The notes under the pieces: model-generated
Told to the model about the DNA's origin: nothing
What the model saw: only the letters and a program-made list of their open reading frames with translations
Database searches by the model: none
Source of the DNA: Colius striatus
Taxonomy: Eukaryota; Chordata; Aves; Coliiformes; Coliidae
NCBI RefSeq assembly: GCF_028858725.1
Contig: NC_084773.1
Coordinates: 22,328,850-22,392,849, forward strand
DNA: 64,000 bases
Reading direction: 5' to 3'
Position numbers and translations under genes: made by a program
Shown here: positions 11,561-24,300 of the stretch, piece after piece
Layout of the letters: each line of letters opens with the position of its first letter
Numbering within the stretch: the stretch's first letter is position 1

Positions 11561-14497
11561 CCTCCTTTGGTCCTGATGCAGCGGTTGTATCTGCTCCCGT
11601 TGGTGCCTGTGATGAACAGTGGTCACTTGAGAGTCTCTGCGTAGCAACAGACTTCAGGAAGGATTCATAGGTGGCATCAGGTTGCAAATTGGTTTGTGAT
11701 CTCTGCCATATGAAATAGTGGCTAGGGTTGTGACGACCATACAGAAACTTCTATAATAGTGAGATGGTGGTGTACATACTTCAGAAGGGCTACTTGGTCA
11801 GCTGCTTCTGGTTCTCCACCATCATTTTCACCTAACAGCAAGTCAAATGAAGGGCTCCAAGAAGAAATCAAAGACTAGGATCTCAAAGATGCTGTTTCAG
11901 TTGACCTGACCATCTCTCGTCATCTGAAAAATTATGTGCGTGTGTATTTTTAGAAGGCTGCTCCCTTTCTGGAAGCTGATTCAATGAGGAAAAAAAAAAA
12001 GCACCTTAATCTGTATTTGTCTGGTGCAATTAATGTATTTAGCAAAAAAAAAAGTTGGAATTTATACAACTTGACTTTCCAACCAGTGCTCATTACTTGT
12101 TACATTTCTTTTCTCATACAGCTCAAGAATTAATGAACACTAGCCAGTACTTTTTCCCACTCATATGCCTTCCTCTCAGCCCCCAGCTATCTTTTCTCTC
12201 CTCATCTCTGCCCCAAGTCACTCTTGCCCTGAAGCAAGAGCAGAGCCTGGCTGCCACAGGTTGTGGTACGCGGAAGGCAAGAGCTGTATGCTGAATCCAT
12301 GCACTGCCACTTGAAGTGACAGCCACAAGGCGTGCAGAGAGCACACAGATCCTGATATGTCAGGGAAACCTAAAGGCAAGAAACAAGAGATGGTGCATCT
12401 TTACCTACTAAAGCAAATGTGCACCACTGACACAGTCAGATCTCCACTGAGGAGTCACATGTGTGATGGATATATTATCTGTCAACAGCCTCTCCGTGCT
12501 TGCTGCTTTCCTTCTCTGACAAGTCAAAAGTAAAACTGACCAAAAGCAGTGAGTGAACCTGACTGGCTGAGTTGCATCAGCCAACTTCAGAGTGTACACA
12601 ATGTAAACAAACAGCATACACAGTGGTATTTATATGAAAAATATTTTTTCATTATTTATTAAGAATAAATATTAAAGTAAGCAACAAAGTGTTAGATCTT
12701 CAGTTGACATCAAATTTGGCTTTAAACATGTAAGTCTAATAACTACAACCTGATTAAGAATATCAGATTCAAACGTTCATGGGAAATCTGTGGTTTTAGA
12801 CAGAAGTGATGTATCAGGTAGCCAAGGAAGTAATTAAGAGTACAATTATTCCTCTCTGCAGGTACTCTGATGGCTCGTTATATTCCTTCTTTACATACAT
12901 TCTAGTAGGACCCTGTACTGTGTAATTAGTTTCCAAAGAAAGGGTTTATATTCATTTATATATAAAAAAATCCAGCTTGTGGAATGATTAGATTTTCCTT
13001 CCTATGCCTTGCTCAGAACATAATTCACACTACCCTAGTCAGTTCTTACGATGTCACCTTCGGTTTGTTAGCGAGGCCTCTCAGTAAGAGGAGAGTCCAG
13101 CCTTCTAGCTATGAACCACTGTGCCTCCAGATTGGTTTTGGGATTCCTGTCCTTGTATAATCTTTGCTCTCTTTCAGTAGATAGTTGCTGGGAAAGAAAC
13201 AAGTAGCAGACTGAGGATGGACATGAAATAACCAAGTGAACTGAATGTAATGGACTGATAAATTACATTCAGATTAAAGCTTACTTCTTTAATCCCCAGT
13301 CACTATAGAAACTAGCCCTGCCTGACTGCTGGGATACCATTTCAGAAGCACCAGCAGGCATCAGCTGTACTGACGGAAATTAACAAAGGACTAGGGAATT
13401 TGTTACAAAGAGAAACACAAGCTCAGGAGGCCAATTCTGGTTAGAATGGTGAATAATCTTTGCTGATCTGACCTGGAAAAAATGCACCTTTTAACTCAGC
13501 ATCAGCTCTCAGAGAGGCCTTAAGCAAGAACCATGAGTTTGTTTTGTGACTGCCATCCTCCTGAAATCACTTTATATTTACAAGGCAATTTCATTCCTTC
13601 TTGCATAGCATCAGAAGATGTGGCTACATTATAGATGTCTCCCAATAAGGGAAGTATTACTGTGACGTACCAACAGATATCTGGGGATATGGTTCAGAAT
13701 AATACTGGGCAGAGAGGAGAAAGAAATATTTTTTTATGGGTCACAAACAATTTTCAGTGTCTTACAAGGGCTTACTTTCAGGGTTTGGATGCCAGGCAGG
13801 ATGAAAGATAAACCAGGAGATTCTGGTAGGGCCTAAAATTTGTTTTCCTTTTTCTTTTCAGTGGTTGGGTCTAGCTCCTGATCTCTGTTTCAGCAGCACA
13901 ATAGCTCCTGTGCTATTCCCACCATTCCCTCTCCCCTGGCATCCTGTCTCAGTCCATAGCAGGAAAACCAGGAGGCAAATGTGTTAGTTCCAAACTGATG
14001 ATATTGATATTCTTTGGCATTTGCCAGAGAATACCAAACACAAGATTCTCCTTTTATTACTCACTTTGGCTTACAAATGAGACATTGTTTTCTTGCTTTG
14101 TAAACTTTTTTCCATTTGTTCAAGCATTTCAGAGTAGCAAAGGCAAGGACACTGCCAAATGACCTTCTGCTACTGAGAACCTGACTCAGGTTGTGACAAA
14201 CTTCCTCGGTTCCCTGTCAATTCAGCACCTTGCTGGGGTTCTTCAGCCCTTCAATGCTCAACTCAGGAATCAATCATTCCCCTTCCCACTCAGAGCCTGA
14301 CCCAGGCCAAACTGTGCAGTCTGGCAACAGCCAAGACCCTCATCTGAACAGAGCAAAAGCATTTGTAGCCTGAACAAGCCTCCTTTTTCTTTAGGTCTGG
14401 TTCTGTAGCGGCTGAGTTTTAGCACTCCTTGTTGAAGCAGAAAGGTCTCAGCACTTGTCAGACCCTTTCTGTACCTAAGATTGCAAAAGGTGTATTT
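11561..14497. other. Intergenic, no gene seen
   Basis: AT-rich unique sequence with no exon-like open frame, RNA gene or recognised repeat. The open frames present are short and lack any protein family pattern. Non-coding 5' sequence of a divergent transcript from the CpG island cannot be excluded. Confidence 0.6.
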
Positions 14498-14895
14498 CAT
14501 GAAATCACAGACTGGTTTTGGTTGGAAGGGGCCTCTGGAGGTCATTTGGTCCAACCTGCCTGCCCAGACAGCGCCACCTACAGTCAGCTGCCCAGGACTT
14601 TGTCCAGGTGGCTTTTGAATATTAACAAGGATGGAGACTCCACAATCCACTGTTGCTGGCTCATGTTTAAATTGGTGTCCATCAGGACCCCCAGGTCTTT
14701 TTCTGCCAAGCTGCTTTCCAGCTGGGTAGTCCCTAGCATATTTTGGTGCCTGGGGTTGTTTATCCCCAGGGGCAGGACTTTCAACTTCATGAGGTTCCTG
14801 TCAGCCCATTTATCCAGCCTGTTATGGTCCCTTTTGATGGCAGCATGACCCTCTGGCCTATCAGCCATTCCTCACAGTTCTTTGTCATCTGCAAA
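14498..14895 (-). mobile_element. CR1 LINE with internal deletion
   Basis: The left part (about 14,498-14,650) is the reverse complement of the CR1 3' end, with the ggttggaagg and ggtccaacc motifs. The right part (about 14,655-14,895) encodes on minus the RT C-terminal region, including HAAIKRDHNRLDKWADRNLM, LPLGINNPRHQ and LAEKDLGVLMDTNLNMS. In a full CR1 these two parts are separated by several hundred bases, so the copy has lost its middle. The junction lies at about 14,650, and the minus frame reads across it. The copy is also 5' truncated. Confidence 0.85.
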
Positions 14896-17762
14896 GTCCC
14901 TGGGCACCAAGCACCTTGCTGACTAACTTTGTTTCTGCCTACAACACTGCAGCAAACCTCAGGCATTTCTCCCTCTTTCAGGATGACCTCATTTTTCAAA
15001 AGTCTTTCATCTAATCAAGTCCAACTCTACAAAATCAATGTAGAATACTTAGAATGATATAGTGCTTCCCATGCTGATTCATCCACTACTAACAGTACTG
15101 CATTACAGGTAACAAGGTAGGGGGAAGGTGTTTCCCAAATTTCCAGATATAAGGAGTTTGAGGGTGAGAGGATGGGGGCCCAAACCAGCATAATGCTCAG
15201 CTCCCAGCAGGGAACATGGCTGGGCCCCACAGCTGCTCTGAACTACCCGTGCTGTGTGCACTCTACATTACCTTATTTCATGAATGGATTGTTGTTGACT
15301 CCCAGCAGTCCTCAGAGAACTAGAATGAAACCCTGAACATTTTTTAACCGGTAGTAGGGCAGAGCTGCTGCCGGAGTGTGAACTTCACTATGTGAAACTT
15401 ACTTTTTTTTACCCAGCAGTGCCACCTGCTGCTCACATCATCTCACTGCAACTGGGCTGACAGTCTACCTCATCATCCCATGCCCATTGCTCCAAGTCTC
15501 TGTCTGTCCTGAAGTCCTGTGCAGAGAAGTGCACGTGGGCTCCTCCCTCCAGAGCTCTCCTGCACACATGGAGTGCGGGTGTGAGGGCAGTCTGAGTGCA
15601 AGGTATGGCACAGGGCACAGCTCCCCACAGCCTCGCTGCATTGCGGTCCAGCAGCTCCTCTTGCCCTCCCACTCTGTCTGCTTTTAGGGCTTTCACCCTG
15701 TGGGAGCTGATGGGCTGGATCACAAGTACCATTGCTGGCTGAGGAGCCCATGGTACAAGTGCTGCAGAGGCATCACCAGCAAGTGTGTGGTTCTCTGTTG
15801 TCATGATACACCTGAGAAAGCTGAGCTTTGGAGCAACATGCAAAGGCTGTGATGTTGGCCTGACTTGCAAACCGCTGGTGTTCAGACAGAACAAATTCTA
15901 TGCATGCTCCTGACACATATAACATACTCTGAAGGCTCCTTTGATATGTCAGAGCTCTAATGAGCTGGTAGCACCTGTGCAGGTAGTAGGTGTGTACTTA
16001 CGGTGTGTGAGGCCAGGGGGAGGGAAGGAAAGAAGGAAGGAATACAAAGGCCACTTTTGCAAATACTTACAGGATTGCTGCACTGTCCAAGCAATAAGGT
16101 GAGGATGATATGCAGGAAACTTGGCAGAGAGCAATCCTCCATCCCGTCTCTGCTCTGTCAGCCCAGGAGTTGCAGTAGGAAAATAAGTGGACTTGCATCT
16201 CTAGGTGCTTTACTGCCTCTGCAATAGCTTGCCCAAAACACAGGCATGCTGGAGGTCGTCCACACAAAGAAATCCTCACTGAGAAAGCAAAAGAGAGAAA
16301 AATATCACATTTCTCTCACGTCATTTTAGTGTCCATATAAGCACTGCAGGGCTTATAAACATGATTTTAAACTACAGGCAGGTTTTAAAGTTGAGTGTGC
16401 TGGAAATCCTCTTCAAGCAGGCACAAACCTAATTACGTGGGTAGATGACAACTTCCTTCTGTTGTGAGCAGCCTTTATATAGACCAGAAGACCTCTTAAG
16501 GAGCTGCTGGGAAAATTCCCTCTAGCTCTTCTTCCAAAGAGATCAAGTACATTGTCTAAGACTACTCAACATCCAAAGCTGTCTTGGACCAAACATGAGA
16601 CATCCATCACTTCCGGGGGTATACTTTGCTTTTTAGTCAATGGCCCTGAACACCATAAAGACCAATGCCCTCATATTCACAGCACTCTCATGTCAGTCAC
16701 ATGATGCCTCTTCATTTTTCCTGTTGCTTAGAGCTTCTGGCTTTCAACCAAGAGACACAGAACCATTTTTTAACTGCTGAAAAAATCCAATTTTATTTCT
16801 TTTTTCTTTGAAGAACAAAGAAGAATTAAAAGGTTTGGATATAGCTGCCCAGGAGATATCTACATGACAGACCTCTGGAAACAGACAGGAGAGCTCCATA
16901 GCTCTTTCTGGCATGACTATCTGCTGCAGAAGAACACTATTATTGCACACAATGAGTGTTAAGAAAATGCACACACCAAAAAAGAAAAAAAGTCAGACTA
17001 AGCTATTATCTGATCTATAGCCATTCTGGACATTTCCACCATTTTTATTTCACACTGCTACTGGACTTTCCCTTGGTTTTGCATTTTTAACCCAAACTTT
17101 GTTGTGTTAAACTAATGTCTGAGACTCAAGAGAGAAATTATTTAATCCTTCCGCTGTATAAAATGGGAAGAATGCCTGAGCTGAGCAGGTAATGGAGTAA
17201 TGAAACCTCTGAGAGCAGATCACTCTTGGGGGAGGGGGGTGCATACAACACAACTGTGTCATAGCAGAGGTTATGGGGTTCCACGTGGGCCAGATCTTCA
17301 GGAGGAATAAACCCCAGCATCTGGCTCAGACCAATTAACCAAGTGTCTGTCTCTAAGGGAAAGAAGTGGAGAGGCGTCATTCATGCTTCTGTCCCTAGTG
17401 TTCATGCTGCTTCTCTGATGCAACACTCAGCTACATCATGACCAGTGACAATGAATCAAATGGTAACATACAGCTCATTAGCCTGAACTCTTATAAACAT
17501 GTCCACAGTACTGCATCATTCAGAGTGAGTGTTCATCCTTATCTGTGACCACAGGGACTTCATCACCTGTTTGCAATGTCTTGTTAGCAGCTGCTCTTGC
17601 TATCTGAATGTTTATCCTGCCTCACACTTCATGTTCACATAAAGGCTATGTGAGCTAAAGGAATTAAGTTTGTAACACTGAATTACAGACACAGATGAGG
17701 GCAGCTTGGTAAAAATGAGGCTTTATTCAAACCAATTTAGTGCTGAGATGGATTCAGAAAAG
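14896..17762. other. Intergenic, no supported gene
   Basis: Mostly unique sequence. A locally GC-richer segment (about 15,430-15,894) has a 153-codon open frame on minus with no recognised domain, no evident splice or promoter context and competing frames on plus. I do not call it a gene. A short purine-rich run lies near 16,015-16,045. Confidence 0.55.
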
Positions 17763-18347
17763 TGTTGGTTTTGGCTAGGCTATTTCTTTGTGGTAGCTTG
17801 CTTGTATGGACCATGTTTTGGGTTTGTGTTGGAAACAGTGTTGATAAGGCAGAGGTGTTTTGGTTACTGCTCAGCAGTGCCTACACAGAGTCAAGGTCTT
17901 TTCTGCTCCTCATACAACCCCACCATAGAATAGCTGGGGGTGCACAAGAAGCTGGAAGGGGACACTGCTGGGACAGCTGACCCCGACTGAACAAAGGGAT
18001 ACTTCAGACCATATGCAGTCATTCTCAGCATATAAAGCTGAAGGAAGAAGAAGGAAGAGGGGGGCATTTGCATTAATGACATTTGTCTTCCCAAGTAACC
18101 GCTGAGTGTGCCAGAGCCCTACTTTCCTGGGGATGGCTGAGCACCTGCCCGTGGTGAGAAGCAGTGAATGGATTCCTCTTTTGCTTTGCTTGTGTGTGCA
18201 GCTTTTGCTTTACCTATTAAACTCTCTTTGTCTCAGCTCACAAGTTTTCTTACCTTTACTCTTCCAGTGCTCTCCCCCATCCCACTGGGGGTTAGTGAGT
18301 AAGTGTCTGGGTAGTTCTCAAATGCCAGCTGGGGTTAAATCATAACA
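17763..18347 (+). mobile_element. Avian endogenous retrovirus solo LTR
   Basis: About 585 bases match the order of motifs in an LTR I know from bird genomes. These are a 5' TG start, a TATA-like box at 18,031, the leader text with cttcccaagtaac, an ATTAAA polyadenylation signal at 18,216, a ctcccccatcccactggggg segment, and an end reading ctggggttaaatcataaca. No internal gag, pol or env sequence is on either side, so it is a solo LTR left by recombination. I could not see a clear target-site duplication. The class is not assigned. Divergence from the remembered family looks moderate, so the insertion is not very recent. Confidence 0.75.
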
Positions 18348-21300
18348 GGGAAACATGGAGAGATTCAGGTCAGTTAGAAATCTGACTATTATTAATTCAT
18401 GAATGCATTTCTACATCTCCCCTCCAAAAAAAAAGTTCTTTCTAAACTTCAGCTGAAATACCTAAGAACTTTTTATCCACTGAAGTGCAGCTACCACAGG
18501 GATACAGCGGAAATGCGGAAACTGCAGGCCACTGAGTTATTCAGGCCACATGAGCTGGTTCAGGGAACAGACTGTGAAGTACAGACTTGTATAGAGCATA
18601 TTCTCTTCGTTTTCAAGAGCCTGCTGGGTGTAGGCTCTGCATTGGCTGTGTGAGCTGAATATTCACAGTTTGCATAGGAGAACGAATCAGGTTGGGAAAA
18701 AAAAAGAAATGCAAGAATGCAGCAAGTCCTTGTTTTCTGTGCTTTTTTTCTGTCTTCCATTTTAACTCTGTGTATGAGACGAACAAGGGAATAAGGCTGG
18801 CCTGAGAACAGCATTATGCACACTGTGTGCCCTGACGTGTGGAGTATCAGTGAACTGGAAGATGATCTGAGGTGAGCAAATAATGCTAGACTTTGTGATG
18901 AATTCAGGTTACAGAGTTCAGATCCAGACAAAAACATCCAAATTTGGAATATTTTAATCTAGAAAGAGAATTACAATCTACAGATAGGAATGAGGTCACA
19001 GCACCTTCCTGTAAGTGTTTTCTGTGTTTCCAAGTACCAACAACAACATTTGCTGTTGTAAAAGACAAGATCCTCATATAAAGGCTTTGGAGAAAAAACA
19101 GTGGTTGTTCCAACAGGATAAAAAAGGACTGTGATAGTTCCATTTCTAGGCTAAATAAAGAAGCACTCAGAAACCCCTTTTTAAAAGCTGCCCACCCCAT
19201 TTTCAACCTTGCTCAGTTTACAGCATCTAAGGATGTATCATGTTTTAGAGCATGTAATAGGTTTCTATTCAGACTGCTACACAAAGGCTGTGCAATATTA
19301 TGTAGTTAATCCCAGTGCATTAATCTAAAATTACATTTCACATCCTCCAATTCATTCATCAGTGTGAAAATAAGCCTGCAGTAAAATAACATCATATGAA
19401 CAGAGGATGGGAACAATGTGCTGCCTCACACTAAATTCTTGACTCGCATGGAAGTCATGGAATAGAAATCCACATGCAATTTCTATAAAAAAATCACTTA
19501 AAACTTTTCTTCTGTGTTCATTAGAAGTACTTTACTAGCATAGGAAGACCACCCGTTACAAATACAGCTAAGGGAACACCTTGTAGTTTTACTTTATTTT
19601 AAAAGCTACCACAAACCTGAATAAAATAAGGAACACTGCTGCAACTCCAGAGGTTTTGGTTGGTGCCATAAGGGCAGGCTGAGATGAGCTTTCTTCATGC
19701 CCTTAGAAGTCTGTCATGTAAACACCACATTAAATCCCAATTCCCACTCCAGTACTTGGGTGCAAGCCTAGTCAAAGGAGATTAAATTTAGCTGCAGAGT
19801 CTACATAACTGGAAAAAAGACCAAGCCTTGTGGGGTCAACTCAGCTGCGCTGTGAGTCAGGCAGTGAATGTGCAGGTCAAGCACTCTGTGCTAGAAGCCT
19901 GCACAGGTTTATTTTACTCTACAGGTCTCTCAGTGAGAGAAGAACAAATTACAGAAAAAGCCTGTAGTCACTGAATCAGCACAGTGCTTGGCCTCTGTGT
20001 AACTCTTGCCTGCCCACACTCAGATCCTTAGCTCATGAGCCTGGCTCACGCTTAGGCCTTCAGTTCCTGCCTGAGCTATGTTGAAAGTGCACTAGTTTCT
20101 TGCTCTTTCATAGCTGTGCCCCATTGATTTAGACCCTGACCATGGATTGACTTCCCAGCCTCACCTCAGACCTGCCTTGCCACTATGGACCTGCCTGGCA
20201 ATCACTGGATTGTGTCTCGGGTTACTGTCACTGATCTTGACCAGTGGATTGACTTCCCAGCTCGACCTTATCACCACAAACTGCCCTGATGATGGGGTTC
20301 ACACTGGCTGCCATAGTCAGGCCTGCCCTGCTTGCTGCATTCAGGTACTGCAGTGTGAGCCATGGTCAGTGGGGTCCCTGCCCTGCTGGCCTTGTTGCCA
20401 CTCACCTCCTGGTTATCCATCCTTCAGTGAGCCCCTGGCCTCACTGCTCCCTGACAGATGTATTCTGAGCCTCTAGATGAAAAGGGAAACTTTGATATTT
20501 ATCCTTGTTTCTGCTCAAAGGCAGCTTCATGGCAAGCATCCTATAGGCATTATGCTTGACTTAATGTGACATTGCGGGGAAATCTTCCAGCCTCAATGTG
20601 TGGGACAGTGTGAAGTTAATACTGACATTCATTACATCCAGGGCTTCATGTTGTGTGCTGGCTGAGATCTAAATGAGTGTGAAGTGGCTGACAACATTCT
20701 CATCACCATAGCAAATTATTTCATTGGGCTCCTGATGAACAGCAGGTGATGCAGAGGTGCCAAAGCATGACAGGAACATACAGCAGGAGGCCATGACAGG
20801 CATTATTGATCTAGTCACTGGAATGAGATGTCCCAGAATAATTATAATCAACCGCAGGGCTTCTTACTCAGGAACAAGGGATCAATACTCAGACAGACAA
20901 CTTGGGAGGAATTATTTGTTAGCATAATGAGTTTCTCTCTTTGTGGCAGTAAGTACTAAACCCCCAGTTCTCATACACTGGGAGAGAAAAAAACATGTCT
21001 TCACATTACAATGTAAGTAAAACTTGCCAGGTTTGCCAGCTTTCTGAGGATACATGCAGAAAATGAAGTCTGTGGAGGTGACAAAATGGGTTCAAGCAGG
21101 CAAGAACAGTGTACTCAGTTGCATTTCTCAGTGTTTTCAGGCTTCACAGGGAAGTGCAAAGCCCATGTATATTCCCCCAGCTCAACTTACTGCTAAGAAC
21201 CTTTGTGAGAACAAAGCAATGTTGTTACAGTAAGGAGCCCACTGTGGAGGGTGCACTTCAGGAGAAACACTTGAAAGAAGGAAGTACAACAATAATGACA

Positions 21301-24300
21301 AGGTTGCAAATTTTAAAGACTAAACTGAATAATGTAAGATTACCTATTTAATAGGACATTCTGAGAAGTTTATGTTCATCAGGTCTTTAGTTCTATATCT
21401 ATATATGTAACAAGAAATGAGAAAATGCAAACATGGATACAAGCCAAAAGCAGCAATAAAATCTATTAATTTCTACTTGTGCTGGGAAAATTAAGTATTA
21501 TTAAATAAAATAACTCTTCTTCAATTTAATAATTTCTTTCTATCAGCTCAGTATGTAAGCAGCAAAAAGGGATTTTGACAGAAAGGGATTGCTGTTTGAC
21601 ATGAATCCAATCTGTCAATGAGCTCCTACAAGATCTTGAGCAAGGCTTGCGAGACATTGCACATGCCAGCCTACACTGCAGAGTATATTCAAAGCCTGAT
21701 AAAATGTCATGTGTGCTGGGCTGCTCGAGGTGAAGCAGACAGGAATTAAAGCACACATGGCATAGTCAGAACTACTATCCAGTCCTCCAAAATCAGTTCC
21801 TACCAGAGCTCATTCAGAGCAGCCATAAGTTGCACTAGGCCAGATGCTCATCTCAGTTATGCTAGTGCAAGCTCTGAGAAATAACTTACATGACCATAAG
21901 ACTTCTTGAAATTCATCAAATTGATAAAGAGACCTAATAAAAATTACTCAAGTCAACAGAAACCAGCTTGAGCCGTTCCATGGGGAGAGCTGGGAAAACA
22001 GACAATAGGGGCAACATGTGGGTGACACGGGAACTACTGAAAACAGAAGTCGTGTGCTGGCCAATACTGAAACTATTCCCTTGGCATTGGAGTTACATTG
22101 CTGTTAGGGTTGGGCAAAAATCAAATTACTTTTGGAAAGGGCAAGGATGCATTTTTTTTCAATTAGGCAGAGACCAGAGCAGCGGGTTGAAGTTAACCCT
22201 ACTAGAAAGTGCTGAATGATGGTAGTGAGCCAGCAAGACAACTATCAAGTTATAAAATGGTTCTGCATTTGTAAAAAATTATTTATTCTGCTGCAATTTG
22301 TAACTAGTAAAAATAACTATGGTGACAATTTGTGAGAGCAAACAGAATCCAACCCTGTCCTTACTCATCAGGGTGTACTTGTAGTCATGAACGCTCAGAG
22401 AAGACAGACACAAAAACATTTCATTTAGGGATATGTCATTTCACCATCTTTCCTCAAGCCCTTCCCCCCACCCTCCCCCCCAAAAAAAGAAAAAAAAAGA
22501 AAGAGAATAAAATATGCCTCAAGCTTCATGATGCTGCAGCTTTCCTCAGCAAACACCTCATTTTCTGTAATGAAGTGAGTATATACCTATTGGGAATCCA
22601 AGATTAAAACTGTCATTTACTCTGTTATGTAGTGCAGGCACCTTCTTCACATAGTTGAAGATGCTTTATGAAATCAAAGGAGCAAGTACAGAAAGGAATT
22701 CTGAACACAGAACAGGAAATATCTGTATAGTGCAAGTCATACAGACATTCTGTTCATTGCTTTGTTTTACAAAGATAACTAAAATTTGTCATGCTCAACA
22801 CAAGTTTTTTTCTCTCACTGACCTGGCTGAATATTGAGAAAATGACATAAAATATTTTTCTGATCTCATAAACAAGACTTGCCAACAAAGAAGTTTGTGA
22901 TCTACTGTTGGATCAATAGGTAATAGACTGAAAGGAAATGTAACCTACCAAGGAATACACACATTTTGCAGGAACAATGTGTTGTCATTAGGTGTAATTG
23001 GGTAAATGGTGGTGTGATCTTAAAAGCATCAGTTGATCATATTCCCTTGAGTGCATTATCCAATTAGGAGAAAGGTGCATTAGATATGCCTTGCTTTGTT
23101 CTACTGCTGAAGTGGAGACCAGGTGTGAGAAAACAAACAAGTTGGTAAACCTTGCTTTGCAAATCAATTCTTAATCACTCTGCCTCTTATTTCCATACCA
23201 GATTTAACGTTTTGATATTTATGAGAGCAACTTGGCAGCTCCTCTTTTGTGGCTAAAATGACTAGCATGTCCAAGAGATGTTTTTAATTCCTAATACTGA
23301 TGCATATAGTTTACTTCAGATCAGAACCAGTAGCTCTAATGAGACACTCAAGCAGAAAAAAGACTGGATGAAGATCTGCTGAAAATGCAAGCCACACAAG
23401 TGGAGAACATATAGTTCCACCATTTCCTATTTCACTATATGAGTATACAAGTATTATAAGAGTGAGATTGACTTTAATATATAAAACCCAACTTAATCTT
23501 CTATTCCCATTAAGAAGTCACTTCTCTCCCTATATTACATAACTAAAAGTACCACCAGTTACGGGATAAAACTGGAAGAGGGAAGCCTACTGCCAGGATA
23601 CTCATAGCAAGTCCACCTTTGAAATATGCTCAGTCTTTGGGACTACAGTCTGCTTATCTGGCTGGATATGGTCCAAGAGACATCTGCTTCAGCAGACGTT
23701 CAAGGGAAGCCAAAGGGTAGGAGAAAAGGCATTGGGATGAAAAGTATTTTTTAGTAAGACTGTTGACTAGAGAATTCCATGTGAGTGGGAAGGAAATATA
23801 TGTTCTCACATATTACCACTATAGATGTTTTCATTTCTCTCTTGTAAGACATTTTTGTTGAAGAGCGTGAATGTTTTCATTTGAACAGAGTAAATAAAGT
23901 ACACCAGCACATCTTGTGCAATGCTGGAGGCAAGGGACTGGATTTGATGGACCACTGGTCTAAGACTATACTGTATGCCAAACTGTGTGCTATGAGGTGC
24001 TAAGATTGCCAGTGGCATCCCTACAAATTGTTTTGTAATCTCCCTACACACAAGTGAATTCCTCTGCCTACCATCCTCTGCTCAACAATTATCAACAGCA
24101 GTACACATTAGCAGCTTGATTAATATGGTAACTTTTAATTAAAACCTAAAAGAAACAGGCATTTGACCCACTGGAGAAGAAAGTGGAAAGTACTGTTTTA
24201 TTGCTTAATGGTGGGTTTCTTATAACAAAGTTACTGCAAAGCTGACATTTTCCTTTCTGTGTCTGAGCCATGAGTGAGAGGAGAACAGGCTGGTAAACTA

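Noticed and set aside
10555-11687. Several long overlapping open frames on both strands (up to 342 codons) with LGLGLG, WDWDWD or SQSQSQ runs
   Set aside because: They arise from CpG-island composition and the hexanucleotide repeats, occur in five frames at once, and cross the clear splice donor at 11,107.
20147-20476. 109-codon plus-strand open frame
   Set aside because: It lies within the C/T-rich repeat-like segment, has no domain, and its Cys/Pro/Leu content follows from the base composition.
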